A stretch of 64,000 bases of DNA from Lutibacter sp. A64 (GCF_022429565.1 NZ_CP092487.1:62001-126000), one strand, 5' to 3'. Shown: positions 52,030 through 61,598, counted from the stretch's first letter. The notes: generated by a model not told the origin, from the letters alone. A program made the numbers and translations.

Positions 52030-52665
52030 TTATTGATTCCACTCACTTGGGTTTTCTCTCCAAAGTGAAAGTGTTTCTAAATCTTTTGTTGAAATATAAC
52101 TGTTATCTAAAGATAGTTCTAATAAATGATGATAATCACTTAATGTGGTTAGTTTTACATCCGCTTCTTTAAAGTTTTCTTCAGCAACTTTAAAACCATA
52201 ATTAAAAATAGCAACCATACCTTTAACATTAGCACCTTCTTCTTTTAATGCTTTAACTGCGTTTAAGCTACTTTTTCCGGTACTTATTAAATCTTCAACA
52301 ACTACTACATTTTTATTTTTCTCTAAAAAGCCTTCAACTTGGTTTTTTCTTCCGTGGCTTTTAGGTTCAGGTCTAACATACACAAATGGTACATTTAAAT
52401 GCTGGGCAACTAAAACTCCAATAGCTATTGCACCAGTTGCAACACCTGCTATAACATCGGGTTTTCCGTATTCTTGTTCAATTATGTTAGCTAAGTTTTC
52501 TCTTAAGTAATTTCTTATTTTAGGAAAAGAAAGCGTTGTTCTATTATCACAATAAATAGGAGATTTCCAACCAGAAGCCCATAAAAAAGGTTCATTTGGT
52601 TGTAACTTTATAGCTTTTATTTGTAATAAAAGCTCAGCTGTTTTTTTTGCTGTATCTTTGTTCAT
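52030..52665 (-). CDS. pyrE: Orotate phosphoribosyltransferase
   Basis: This enzyme of about 211 aa makes orotidine monophosphate in pyrimidine synthesis. The N terminus has MNKDTAKKTAELLLQIKAIK, then PFLWASGWKSPIYCDNRTTL. VIAGVATGAIAIG and FVYVRPEPKSHGRKNQVEG form the orotate and diphosphate loop, and VVVVEDLISTGKSSLNAVKA is the PRPP-binding loop. The start at 52665 fits the family; an ATG two codons earlier (52671) is possible. It is head-to-head with the NUDIX gene, almost without a gap. Confidence 0.95.
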   Translation of the reverse strand: MNKDTAKKTAELLLQIKAIKLQPNEPFLWASGWKSPIYCDNRTTLSFPKIRNYLRENLANIIEQEYGKPDVIAGVATGAIAIGVLVAQHLNVPFVYVRPEPKSHGRKNQVEGFLEKNKNVVVVEDLISTGKSSLNAVKALKEEGANVKGMVAIFNYGFKVAEENFKEADVKLTTLSDYHHLLELSLDNSYISTKDLETLSLWRENPSEWNQ

Positions 52666-52672
52666 AATCATA

Positions 52673-53260
52673 ATGCAAATGTATAAAGTTTTTGTGAATG
52701 ACTGTCCAATTATTTTGACAGAAAATAAGAAAATATCAACAAAATATAAAAAAGTAAGCTTTAATAGTTCTAAAATTAATTCGGTGTTAACTGATTTATT
52801 TGAGAAAAAACTACTTGGAATATGTTTTGTAAGTAATGATATAGAGGCTGACTGGCAGCAGTTTATGTCTTTTTTTAAAATTGAAAAAGCTGCTGGAGGT
52901 AAAGTTTTTAATAAAAAAAATGAAGTTTTATTTATTTATAGGTTAGATAAATGGGACTTGCCAAAAGGAAAATTAGAAAAAGGAGAATGTATTAAAAATT
53001 GTGCGGTTAGAGAAGTTGAAGAAGAATGTGGTATTGAAAACCTTACAATAAAAAATTTTATAACAGATACTTATCATGTTTTTGAAAAAAAGGGAAAACT
53101 TATATTAAAAATTACGTCATGGTTTTTAATGTATACCGATTTTGAAGGAGAACTAACACCACAAACGGAAGAAGATATTGAAAAAGCGATTTTTAAAACC
53201 GAAGATGAAATTAAAGTTGCCTTAGAAAATACGTATGGAAATATAAAATTATTGTTTTAA
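52673..53260 (+). CDS. NUDIX hydrolase
   Basis: This protein is about 196 aa if started at the ATG 52673 (or 194 aa from 52679, MYKVFVNDCPI, equally good). The NUDIX box is GKLEKGECIKNCAVREVEEE followed by CGIE, matching Gx5Ex7REUxEExGU, with the preceding WDLPKGK. A separate N-terminal domain of about 85 residues precedes it. It hydrolyses a nucleoside diphosphate linked to another moiety; substrate unknown. The start codons of this gene and pyrE are only 7-13 bases apart. Confidence 0.85.
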   Translation: MQMYKVFVNDCPIILTENKKISTKYKKVSFNSSKINSVLTDLFEKKLLGICFVSNDIEADWQQFMSFFKIEKAAGGKVFNKKNEVLFIYRLDKWDLPKGKLEKGECIKNCAVREVEEECGIENLTIKNFITDTYHVFEKKGKLILKITSWFLMYTDFEGELTPQTEEDIEKAIFKTEDEIKVALENTYGNIKLLF

Positions 53261-53318
53261 ACGATGGCTTTGATTGAGACTGAGGTTGATACTAAAATTA
53301 TCCTAAAAAATATTTACT

Positions 53319-53326
53319 TATCTTTG
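53319..53326 (+). promoter_or_regulatory. Probable -7 element of the SulP transporter gene
   Basis: TATCTTTG matches TAnnTTTG and lies 23 bases upstream of the ATG. A correctly spaced -33 element is not obvious. Confidence 0.45.
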
Positions 53327-53349
53327 CCGCTTTTTTAAAACAATATTCA

Positions 53350-54972
53350 ATGACAAAATTTATAACTAAAAGAGTATCAAACGTTAGAAACGATGTATTA
53401 TCTGGAGTCACCGTTGCTTTAGCTTTAGTACCTGAAGCTGTTGCATTTGCTTTTGTTGCAGGTGTTGATCCGTTAGTAGGGTTGTATGCTGCTTTTATGG
53501 TAGGATTAATTACTTCAATTTTTGGAGGTAGGCCAGGTATGATTTCTGGGGCAACTGGAGCTTTGGCTGTTGTTATGGTTAGTTTGGTTTCCGAAGGAAA
53601 TGCATTGGGTAATCCAGGTGAGAATTTAGGATTGTATTATTTATTTGCAACCGTAATTTTAATGGGGATATTTCAGGTTTTAGCTGGCCTTTTAAAGCTC
53701 GGTAAATTTGTGCGTTTAATTCCGCATCCTGTAATGATGGGGTTTGTAAACGGATTGGCAATTGTAATATTTCTTTCACAATTAGGAATGTTTAAAAGAA
53801 CGGTAGGTGGTGAAAAAGTTTGGCTAGAAGGTAGTCAATTATATGTAATGATTGGTTTGGTGGCTTTAACAATGCTTATAATGTGGGGATTGCCAAAAAT
53901 TAAAAAAGCCCAAAAATTGCCAGAAGCTTTAATAGCTATTTTAATTGTAACTGGAGTTGCTATATTTATAAATTTTGATGTTGCAACTGTAGGTTCTTTT
54001 ATTAGAGATGGTGGAGGAACTGGTTTAAAAGGTGGTTTTCCTACCTTAAAGTTAGAAACTTTTGCAAAAGTTCCTTTTACTTGGGATTCTATTGTATTTA
54101 TATTACCATACGCTTTAATTTTAGCTGCAATTGGTTTAATAGAATCATTAATGACCCTAAATTTAGTTGATGATTTAACAGAAACTCGTGGAGATGGAAA
54201 TAGAGAATGTTTAGCACAAGGTGGTGCTAATATTGTTACAGGTTTATTTGGTGGAATGGGTGGTTGTGCTATGATTGGTCAATCTATTATAAACATAAAA
54301 GGTGGAGGTAGAGGTAGATTATCTGGAATTGTAGCAGCTGTAATGTTATTGTTATTCATATTATTTGGTTCTTCATATATAGAAGAAGTTCCAATTGCAG
54401 CCTTAGTAGGTGTAATGTTTATGGTGGTTATTGGTACATTTGCTTGGAGTAGTTTTAGAATTATTAATAAAATTCCAAGAGCAGATTTATTTGTTTTAAT
54501 TTTAGTTTCTGCATTAACCGTTATTTTCGATTTAGCCATCGCAGTAATTGCAGGTGTAATTTTTAGTGCCTTAGTATTTTCTTGGGAAAATGCAACTAGA
54601 ATTAGAGCAAGAAAAAGAATGAAAGATGATGGAACAAAAATTTATGAAATTTGGGGACCTTTATTTTTTGGTTCAATTTCAACTTTTATGGAAAAATTTG
54701 ATGTGAAAAATGATCCTGACCGTGTAGAAATTGATTTTGTTGAATCTAGAGTTTCAGACCATTCAGCAGTAGAAGCTATTTTTAATTTGGTTGAAAAATA
54801 TGAAACAGCTGGCAAAAAAATTTATTTAAAGCATTTAAGTGAAGAATGTAAAGTATTATTACATAAATCTAGTTCGAAATTTAAAGAGGTTATTATTGAA
54901 GCCATTGACGATCCACGTTACCATTTAGCAGCAAATCCAGAAAAATTCACCAAAGGTTTATTTGAAAAATAA
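53350..54972 (+). CDS. SulP-family inorganic anion transporter
   Basis: This 540-aa inner-membrane transporter has N-terminal VRNDVLSGVTVALALVPEAV, VDPLVGLYAAFMVGLITSIF and GGRPGMISGATGALAVVMVS (the SulP signature region), about 12-14 membrane helices, and GQSIINIKGGGRGRLSGI. A C-terminal STAS domain (about 430-525) follows. Family members carry sulfate, bicarbonate or related anions; the ion here is unknown. It is a single gene with its own promoter-like element. Confidence 0.92.
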   Translation: MTKFITKRVSNVRNDVLSGVTVALALVPEAVAFAFVAGVDPLVGLYAAFMVGLITSIFGGRPGMISGATGALAVVMVSLVSEGNALGNPGENLGLYYLFATVILMGIFQVLAGLLKLGKFVRLIPHPVMMGFVNGLAIVIFLSQLGMFKRTVGGEKVWLEGSQLYVMIGLVALTMLIMWGLPKIKKAQKLPEALIAILIVTGVAIFINFDVATVGSFIRDGGGTGLKGGFPTLKLETFAKVPFTWDSIVFILPYALILAAIGLIESLMTLNLVDDLTETRGDGNRECLAQGGANIVTGLFGGMGGCAMIGQSIINIKGGGRGRLSGIVAAVMLLLFILFGSSYIEEVPIAALVGVMFMVVIGTFAWSSFRIINKIPRADLFVLILVSALTVIFDLAIAVIAGVIFSALVFSWENATRIRARKRMKDDGTKIYEIWGPLFFGSISTFMEKFDVKNDPDRVEIDFVESRVSDHSAVEAIFNLVEKYETAGKKIYLKHLSEECKVLLHKSSSKFKEVIIEAIDDPRYHLAANPEKFTKGLFEK

Positions 54973-54995
54973 TTAGCTTCTCTAACTGGAAGAAG

Positions 54996-55568
54996 TTAAA
55001 TCTCTATTGGTTTAACTTCTCCAGGAAGCATATTTTGAAGTTTAAAGTTGCCAATTCTAACTCTAACTAGGCGTAAAGTTGGAAATCCAACTACAGCAGT
55101 CATTTTACGAACTTGCCTAAATTTTCCTTCGGTTAAAGTGATAGATATCCAACTTGTTGGTCCGTGACGATCGTCTCTAATTTTTTTATTTCTTTTTGGT
55201 AATAAAGGAGTTTCTATTTTTTTTACGGTGCATTTTTTAGTTAAATATTTCCCGTTTTCAGTATTAATTTCAACTCCATTTTTTAAGGTTTCAACGGCTT
55301 CAAAAGAGATAATACCATCAACTTGGGCATAATATTCTTTTTCTATTTTAGAACTTCTAATATATTCACTTGTTTTTCCATTGGTAGTTAATAATAATAA
55401 GCCTTCAGAAGGTTCGTCTAAACGGCCTATTGCCATTGTGTTTTCAGGAAAATCAAATAAATCGCCTAGCATTTTTTTATTGGTACGCTTGGTTTGGTTA
55501 TTTATAAACTGACTTAAATAACCATCGGGTTTGTAAATTGCAAAATGTTGGTGTTTAATGTTTTCCAT
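54996..55568 (-). CDS. RluE/RsuA-family rRNA pseudouridine synthase
   Basis: This 190-aa enzyme without an S4 domain contains the catalytic Asp motif AIGRLDEPSEGLLLLTTNG, preceded by FAIYKPDGYLSQF and followed by KEYYAQVDG and TEGKFRQVRKMTAVVGFPTL. Lacking S4 and at this size it is closest to RluE, which modifies 23S rRNA near position 2457, but the exact target is inferred. It overlaps the topB stop by 14 bases on the same strand. Confidence 0.9.
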   Translation of the reverse strand: MENIKHQHFAIYKPDGYLSQFINNQTKRTNKKMLGDLFDFPENTMAIGRLDEPSEGLLLLTTNGKTSEYIRSSKIEKEYYAQVDGIISFEAVETLKNGVEINTENGKYLTKKCTVKKIETPLLPKRNKKIRDDRHGPTSWISITLTEGKFRQVRKMTAVVGFPTLRLVRVRIGNFKLQNMLPGEVKPIEI

Positions 55569-57870
55569 TTAAAATTTGATATACTAATTCTTTAGTTAAC
55601 TCTTGTCCAGCGGCTTTTTTTCTAATATCATCAAAACTAAAAATAAAATGGCAATCATTTTTATATTCGCTACAGCCGTAAGCAGTTTTTCCTTTTAAAA
55701 TAGTACCTTTTTTACATTTAGGGCAATTGATTTTTTCAGGTGTATTTTTAGTGTTGTTTTGAGGGCGAGTAGCCTGTTTCTCTTCTAATTTTAAATTGAA
55801 ATTTTCATCAAAACGAATTAAGCCTTCAACAGTGCCTTTTTCGGTTTTAAATCCTTTTAAATTTACAGTACATCCTTTTTTTAATAATCTAGTATATTGG
55901 TTTTCAGATATTTTTTTATTTAAAAAACTAAACGGAAGTTTTAAATCACAACCATTTTTATAGTTGCTACATCCGTAAGCAGTTTTTCCTTTTAGAAGAT
56001 AACCGTTATTACATTTAGGGCATTTTTCGTTAGTAATTCCCTTTTTGTTTTTTGAAGTTTTTTTAGAGTTGGAAGAAGTTGTGTTTTTTGATGCTGCTAC
56101 TGCTGAAATATTTGCTCTCACTTTTTCAGAACGGACTTCGTATACTAGGTTATCCACCATTTTTTTCATATTTTTTATAAAAGTTCCGGCATTAAAAGTT
56201 CCTTGTTCAATTTCTTTTAATTTTTTTTCCCATCTTCCTGTAAGTTCAGCAGATTTTAGTAATTCATTTTGAATGGTATCAATTAATTGAATTCCAGTTT
56301 CAGTAGGTTGTAATTGTTTTTTATTTCTAACAATATATTTACGTTTAAAAAGTGTTTCAATAATATTTGCACGTGTAGACGGTCTACCAATACCATTTTC
56401 TTTCATCAATTCTCTTAAATCATCATCATCTACTTGTTTGCCAGCAGTTTCCATAGAGCGTAAAAGCGTAGCTTCTGTAAAATGTTTTGGAGGATTTGTT
56501 TCTTTTTCTAAAAATGAAGGAATATGAGGTCCTTTTTCACCTTTAACAAAGGTTGGTAAAATACCGGCTTCTTTTTTAGGAGTATTTGGAGTTTCAAAAA
56601 CAACTCTCCATCCTTTTTTTAAAATTTCTTTTCCAGTTGTTTTAAAAGAAACCGTATCTGCTTTTCCAATTACAGTTGTGTTAGAAACTGCACATTCATC
56701 ATAAAAAACAGCAATAAATCGTTTGGTAATAATGTCATATACCTGTTTTTGATTGTATTGTAAACTAATTTGAACACCTGTAGGAATTATAGCATGGTGA
56801 TCGGTAACTTTTTTATCGTTAAAAACTCTAGATGATTTTTTTAATTTTTTTTCTAGTAAAGGAGCTGTTAAGTTTTGGTAATCTGTAAGGTTTTTTAGAA
56901 TTGCAGGAACTTTAGGATATACATCATTTGGTAAAAAAGTGGTATCAACTCTTGGGTAGGTTACTGCTTTTTGTTCGTATAATTTTTGAACAATTTTTAA
57001 GGTTTCATCCGCAGAAAAACCAAATTTATTATTGCAATAGACCTGTAAACCTGTTAAATCGAATAATTTTGGAGCGTATTCTTTACCTTTCTTTTTAGTA
57101 ATTGAAACAATTTCAAAATCGCTTTCTTTTACTTTATTCGCAAAAATTTCACCTTCTTCTTTCTTTAAAAACCGACCTTCTTCACAATTAAATTGAGTTT
57201 CTCGGTATAAGGTTTGTAATTCCCAATAGGGTTGTGGTTTAAAATTTTCAATTTCTTTATACCTATTTACTAACATTGCCAAAGTTGGAGTTTGCACACG
57301 ACCAACAGATAGCATTTGTTTGTAACCACCGTGTTTTACGGTGTATAAACGGGTAGCATTCATACCTAAAAGCCAATCTCCAATGGCTCTAGAAAAACCA
57401 GCATAATATAAACTATCGTAATTTTTTGAAGGTTTTAAATTTTGAAAACCTTCTTTTATAGCTTCTGTAGTTAATGATGAAATCCATAAACGTTGTACTT
57501 CACCTTTATAATTAGCTTGTTTAATTACCCAACGTTGAATTAGTTCTCCTTCTTGTCCTGCATCACCACAATTTATAATTACTTCAGCCTTATCAAATAA
57601 ACTTTTTACTATGTTAAATTGCTTTTGTATACCATCATTTGAAACCACTTTTGTTTTAAATTTTTCAGGTAACATTGGTAAGTTGTTCAAATCCCAACTT
57701 TTCCAATGGGGTTTATAATCGCTAGGTTCAAATAGAGTGCATAAATGTCCGAAAGTATATGTAACAGCATAACCATTTCCTTCAAAATACCCATCGCGTT
57801 TTGTTGTTGCTCCTAGAACAGTAGCAATTTCACGAGCAACACTTGGTTTTTCGGCAATACAAACTTTCAT
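55555..57870 (-). CDS. topB: DNA topoisomerase III
   Basis: This 771-aa type IA topoisomerase has an N-terminal Toprim domain (MKVCIAEKPSVAREIATVLG; acidic NCGDAGQEGELIQRW). The catalytic region contains LSVGRVQTPTLAMLVNRYKE and the active Tyr in VTYPRVDTTFLPNDVY. The C-terminal third carries a degenerate linker and two zinc-ribbon-like CxxC modules (CPKCNNGYLLKGKTAYGC and CPKCKKGTILKGKTAYGC). It relaxes and decatenates single-stranded regions of DNA. Confidence 0.95.
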   Translation of the reverse strand: MKVCIAEKPSVAREIATVLGATTKRDGYFEGNGYAVTYTFGHLCTLFEPSDYKPHWKSWDLNNLPMLPEKFKTKVVSNDGIQKQFNIVKSLFDKAEVIINCGDAGQEGELIQRWVIKQANYKGEVQRLWISSLTTEAIKEGFQNLKPSKNYDSLYYAGFSRAIGDWLLGMNATRLYTVKHGGYKQMLSVGRVQTPTLAMLVNRYKEIENFKPQPYWELQTLYRETQFNCEEGRFLKKEEGEIFANKVKESDFEIVSITKKKGKEYAPKLFDLTGLQVYCNNKFGFSADETLKIVQKLYEQKAVTYPRVDTTFLPNDVYPKVPAILKNLTDYQNLTAPLLEKKLKKSSRVFNDKKVTDHHAIIPTGVQISLQYNQKQVYDIITKRFIAVFYDECAVSNTTVIGKADTVSFKTTGKEILKKGWRVVFETPNTPKKEAGILPTFVKGEKGPHIPSFLEKETNPPKHFTEATLLRSMETAGKQVDDDDLRELMKENGIGRPSTRANIIETLFKRKYIVRNKKQLQPTETGIQLIDTIQNELLKSAELTGRWEKKLKEIEQGTFNAGTFIKNMKKMVDNLVYEVRSEKVRANISAVAASKNTTSSNSKKTSKNKKGITNEKCPKCNNGYLLKGKTAYGCSNYKNGCDLKLPFSFLNKKISENQYTRLLKKGCTVNLKGFKTEKGTVEGLIRFDENFNLKLEEKQATRPQNNTKNTPEKINCPKCKKGTILKGKTAYGCSEYKNDCHFIFSFDDIRKKAAGQELTKELVYQILNGKH

Positions 57871-58174
57871 GTGTCTTTTTTTATAGTTTTTTATAGGTCA
57901 CACTTCAATTCCGGTCAGTGCAGGTATGCTGTTCGCTATTAATCATTCTGTTATGTGATTAAATTTTGAACATGTTCGTTTTATTTATTACTAAATTTTG
58001 GAGGTGCAAAGTACTAAATTTTAATAGAATTTGTAATTAAGATTTTTAAATTAAATATGAAATTTTGCATGTAAATAGTTTCTTATTTAATAATTAGAAT
58101 TTAGTTTTAGAAGAAAAGTTGGTTATTGTTAAAATTAAAAAGAATATATTTATTGCCTAAACACCAAACTATCA
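57871..58174. other. Intergenic region between divergent topB and lpxD
   Basis: This 304-bp gap has no credible gene. A stretch at about 57896-57960 is less A+T-rich than its surroundings and contains the inverted repeat TTAATCA...TGATTAA (about 57939-57962). It would lie in the 5' leader of topB if that gene is transcribed from beyond it. A TATATTTA (near-match to the -7 element) lies close to lpxD at about 58144-58151. Confidence 0.4.
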
Positions 58175-59167
58175 ATGAAATCATACTCAATTCAAGAAAT
58201 CAACTCAATTTTAAATGGAGAATTATTAGGAACAACTTCTCATAAAATAACAGGGCCAGAACACTTAAGTAAAGCAACTGAAAATCAAATTAGTTTTATA
58301 GGAAATAAAAAATTTGTCCACTTATGGAAGTCTTCTAAAGCAAGTGTAGCTATTGTAAATCTAAACTTATTGGTAGAACCTACTGAAAATAGAGCGATTA
58401 TAAAAGTTAAAGATGCCGATTTAGCAATGGCTAAATTATTAGAGGTTTTTAATCCTGATTTACCTAAATTAGAACAAGACATTCATCCAACTGCAGTAAT
58501 AGACGAAACTGCAAAAATTGGTGCACATTGTAAAATTGGCGCAAATTGTTATGTTGGAAAAAATGTTGAATTAGGAGATAATGTGCATTTATATCCAAAT
58601 GTTGTAATTTTTGAAGCTTCTAAAATTGGACATAGAACAGTAATATGGTCTGGAACCGTAATACGTGAACGAACCGAAATTGGAAATGATTGTATTTTTC
58701 ATTTAAATGTAAGTATTGGAGCCGACGGCTTTGGTTACCGACCAAAAGAAGACGGAAGCGGTTTGTTAAAAGTACCACATATTGGTAATGTTATTATTGG
58801 TAATAATGTTGAAATTGGTGCAAATTCTTCTGTTGATCGTGCTAAATTTAGTGCAACAATAATTGGTGATGGTTGTAAAATTGATAATTTGGTACAAATA
58901 GCGCACAATTGTGTGTTAGGGCGTTCTTGTATTATGGCAGGAAGTAGTGGTTTGGCTGGCTCTGTAACTTTAGGTGATGGTGTAATAATTGGAGGAGCAT
59001 CTTCAATTAAAGATCATGTAACTATTGGTTCAGGGGCTGTTGTTGGTGGTGGTTCAGGTGTAATGAGTGATGTGCCGGCAGGTAAAACAGTTGTTGGATA
59101 TCCTGCTACAGATGCAAGGGATACCTTTAGACAATGGGTGGCAATAAAAAAACTTGGAAAAGGGTAG
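58175..59167 (+). CDS. lpxD: UDP-3-O-acylglucosamine N-acyltransferase
   Basis: This 330-aa trimeric left-handed beta-helix enzyme carries out the third step of lipid A synthesis. The N-terminal uridine-binding domain (MKSYSIQEINSILNGELLGT) precedes about ten hexapeptide repeats (IGAHCKIGANCYVGKNVELG). The catalytic His is in FHLNVSIGADGFGYRP, and a second conserved His in VQIAHNCVLG. A C-terminal helix ends the protein. It is transcribed alone here, not in the lpxC-lpxA cluster. Confidence 0.94.
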   Translation: MKSYSIQEINSILNGELLGTTSHKITGPEHLSKATENQISFIGNKKFVHLWKSSKASVAIVNLNLLVEPTENRAIIKVKDADLAMAKLLEVFNPDLPKLEQDIHPTAVIDETAKIGAHCKIGANCYVGKNVELGDNVHLYPNVVIFEASKIGHRTVIWSGTVIRERTEIGNDCIFHLNVSIGADGFGYRPKEDGSGLLKVPHIGNVIIGNNVEIGANSSVDRAKFSATIIGDGCKIDNLVQIAHNCVLGRSCIMAGSSGLAGSVTLGDGVIIGGASSIKDHVTIGSGAVVGGGSGVMSDVPAGKTVVGYPATDARDTFRQWVAIKKLGKG

Positions 59168-59207
59168 TTTAAATTTAAAAATGCTATTTTTAGATTGAAA
59201 TAAAAAT

Positions 59208-59215
59208 TATATTTG
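59208..59215 (+). promoter_or_regulatory. Probable -7 element of the 159-aa protein gene
   Basis: TATATTTG matches TAnnTTTG, 28 bases before the ATG at 59244. No -33 element at proper spacing. Confidence 0.4.
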
Positions 59216-59243
59216 TTTTACAATAGTTAATTAAAATTTTATA

Positions 59244-59723
59244 ATGTTAAAAGAATTAAAAGAGATTAAACCTGGTATTGGATTGGGATTTCTAAAGTTT
59301 GGAATGTCTAGAGCACAAGTAAAAGAATTGCTTGGTGAACCTACATTTATTGATAAATATTCGCATTCTGAAGCAGCTAATGATGCAACAGAATCTTGGG
59401 AGTATGACGAATTATTTTTATCTATTAGTTTTGATGAAGCCGAAGACTGGAAACTAATGATGATTTCTGTTAGTTCAGATTATTATGAGTTAGAAGAAGT
59501 ATCGTTAATTGGGTTAAGCGAAAGCAAATTGGTAGATCAATTAGATGAGATTGATTATGGAAATGTATATGTTGAAGATTGTTCTGAGAGTGACGATGAA
59601 GATAATAAAGTAATTGAAATTGATGAAAAATCAATTAACTTTTGGTTGACAAATGGAGTATTAGATGAAATTCAATGGTCTCCTTTATTTATTAATGACG
59701 ATACTATAAAATGGCCTAAATAA
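59244..59723 (+). CDS. Hypothetical acidic protein with a BamE/SmpA-like N-terminal motif
   Basis: I do not recognise this 159-aa protein. It is soluble, without signal peptide, and very acidic toward the C terminus (VEDCSESDDEDNKVIEIDEK). The segment LGFLKFGMSRAQVKELLGEP resembles the G.s..qV..llG.P motif of BamE-like domains, a small fold found in many unrelated small proteins including immunity proteins. It lies between lpxD and a large-loop terminator. Confidence 0.65.
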   Translation: MLKELKEIKPGIGLGFLKFGMSRAQVKELLGEPTFIDKYSHSEAANDATESWEYDELFLSISFDEAEDWKLMMISVSSDYYELEEVSLIGLSESKLVDQLDEIDYGNVYVEDCSESDDEDNKVIEIDEKSINFWLTNGVLDEIQWSPLFINDDTIKWPK

Positions 59724-59752
59724 AGGTTAAATATTTTAGTAAAAAGATTATT

Positions 59753-59821
59753 AAAAAATATACTACCTGTCATTTTAAATCGGTTGTTTAACAGAATAGA
59801 AGTGCAGGTAGTATATTTTTT
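59753..59821 (+). terminator. Long-stem, large-loop hairpin after the 159-aa protein gene
   Basis: AAAAAATATACTACCTG (59753-59769) and its complement (59805-59821) form a perfect 17-bp stem ending in a T run, typical of a terminator. The loop of 35 bases is unusually long. Confidence 0.75.
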
Positions 59822-59901
59822 AAATTTATTTAGTATTGTTTTTTCCATTGTTGGTGTTTTTTACCAACAATTTAATGTATAAATTAATTTTATTATCTAA
59901 T

Positions 59902-60681
59902 TTATTGATTTTCAATAAACTGAATTGATTGTTGGTTGAATACTTGAGCTTGCTCAATATTTACAACATGACCACAATTTTCTATTACAAATAAAGTAGA
60001 TTTTAAATGAGTTTCTACTACTTCTTTTATCGAAGGTAAAAACAAATGATCTTCTTCACCCATAATATAAAAAGTAGGAATATTAATAGCTGTTGTTCTA
60101 AAAAAACGTAATAAAGGATTTATTTCTGAAGTTAGTTTAAACCATCGAATAAATTCTTTTTGATATAATTTTTTAGCTTCGTTAACAAAAATTAAACGCG
60201 ATTTTTTATGATTTTTACGAGGCATTATAATAAATGCAAATAACTTATATAAAAGTAAATACGGAACAATCGATTTAAAAAGTACACCAATACGTATTAA
60301 TAATTGAGATTTTAGATTGAGTTTCATAATAGCTCCACCCATAATCATACTTTTTACACGTTCAGGATGTTTTTCAGCTAAATTTCTAATTAAAATTGTA
60401 CCCAAAGAAATACCAGCAAAATGCGATTGTTTTATATTTAAATGATCAATTACTTCAACAATATCATGTGTAATAGCATCAAAAGTATATTTTTCTTTAA
60501 AAGCTTCTTGTAATACTTTTTTACTGTTTCCATGCCCTCTTAAATCTAATATTAAAACATTGTAAATAGCACTAAAGCTTCTAATTTGTTTAAACCAAAT
60601 GGACGAGCTTCCTCCAGCTCCGTGTACAAATGTTACCCATTCTTTTGAAGTTTTATGTTTGTACGTAGTATAATTTAACAT
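59902..60681 (-). CDS. Alpha/beta hydrolase
   Basis: This 259-aa hydrolase has the early oxyanion strand WVTFVHGAGGSSSIW, the nucleophile elbow FAGISLGTILIRN (G-x-S-x-G), an acidic residue in IMGEEDHLFLP and the catalytic His in ENCGHVVNIEQ. A basic cap (KNHKKSRLIF) lies between. It is predicted cytoplasmic with unknown ester or amide substrate. No operon partner is evident; the DUF1853 gene lies 90 bp upstream on the same strand. Confidence 0.88.
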   Translation of the reverse strand: MLNYTTYKHKTSKEWVTFVHGAGGSSSIWFKQIRSFSAIYNVLILDLRGHGNSKKVLQEAFKEKYTFDAITHDIVEVIDHLNIKQSHFAGISLGTILIRNLAEKHPERVKSMIMGGAIMKLNLKSQLLIRIGVLFKSIVPYLLLYKLFAFIIMPRKNHKKSRLIFVNEAKKLYQKEFIRWFKLTSEINPLLRFFRTTAINIPTFYIMGEEDHLFLPSIKEVVETHLKSTLFVIENCGHVVNIEQAQVFNQQSIQFIENQ

Positions 60682-60771
60682 GTTTTATTTTTAGATAGTA
60701 ATGGCTGCTAAAATACTGAAAACTATTTTATAAATCATAGTTTATTTTTTAGAGTAAATAAATATTGATTT

Positions 60772-61587
60772 TTACCACCAAACAACAAAGAATTTTTCAG
60801 TTTCGCCATTAGATTTTTTTAACCAGCAGAGTGGAGCTGTTTTTTGTTGAATAAAAACTGTTAACTTTTGTAAAAATACTTCAAAAGGCAACCATTTGGT
60901 TTGTGTTTCAATTTCTTGTAACCAATTTATTTTTGTTGGAATGTAAAATTTACAAGTATTAAATTGTTGTAATTCATTAAAATGAATGTAAAATCCTTTC
61001 ACACAATTTTTATTTAACAATTCAAAATTGATTTTAGTTGTCTGGTACGGAATAAATAATTGGGCTTTAAAAAGTACTTTTTGTTGAATGTTTTCTGGGG
61101 AGAGTTTTAATTTTTTTAGTAATGGTTTGGTAAACGGATTGTACAAAAGAGGTAGTTGTTTATCTTTTAATTTACGCAATTTTTCAACCAAACTATCTTT
61201 TCTGTTAGGGCCAATCCAATGGTCTAATGTTGTTTTTCCAACAGAAGCATCATACAAGTAAAATTTATAAATAACTTCTAAATGGACAGGAGTGTTATTT
61301 TGCTTTAAAATACAATCTAGTTCACCTACAGTAGTTTTGTCATTTTGAATTTGAGTATTTTCTGTTAAAATTTTAATAGAAGTATTTTGTCGCAATTGAT
61401 GACTTAAAAAACGTTCAACACGCTTTCCTAATCGCTGATTTTTAACAATGTTTCCGTTAAACTGTGTGATGTTTTCTTTTTGAAGAATAAATTGTTCTAA
61501 GCCAAAAACAGCATTGTTAATCCATAGTTGAGGTGTTTTTAAAAAACCTTCGTATTGTAATTGTATTTCTTTGGTGTTTAAATTCAT
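60772..61587 (-). CDS. DUF1853-family protein
   Basis: This 271-aa cytoplasmic protein carries the DUF1853 hallmarks: LWINNAVFGLEQF, GKRVERFLSHQL, GELDCILKQNNTPVHLEVIY plus KFYLYD, and DHWIGPNRKDSLVEKLRKLK. The acidic and Lys residues in GELDCIL and HLEVIYKFYL resemble a PD-(D/E)xK nuclease-like core. That would make a nucleic-acid enzyme plausible, but it is inference; no function is established to my knowledge. It lies 11 bp after the M14 peptidase gene. Confidence 0.8.
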   Translation of the reverse strand: MNLNTKEIQLQYEGFLKTPQLWINNAVFGLEQFILQKENITQFNGNIVKNQRLGKRVERFLSHQLRQNTSIKILTENTQIQNDKTTVGELDCILKQNNTPVHLEVIYKFYLYDASVGKTTLDHWIGPNRKDSLVEKLRKLKDKQLPLLYNPFTKPLLKKLKLSPENIQQKVLFKAQLFIPYQTTKINFELLNKNCVKGFYIHFNELQQFNTCKFYIPTKINWLQEIETQTKWLPFEVFLQKLTVFIQQKTAPLCWLKKSNGETEKFFVVWW

Positions 61588-61598
61588 AAAATAATGAT

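Noticed and set aside
54973-54995. Terminator between the SulP gene and the pseudouridine synthase gene
   Set aside because: A weak hairpin (TTAGCTTCT/AGAAGTTAA) exists but has a G-T pair and no T run.
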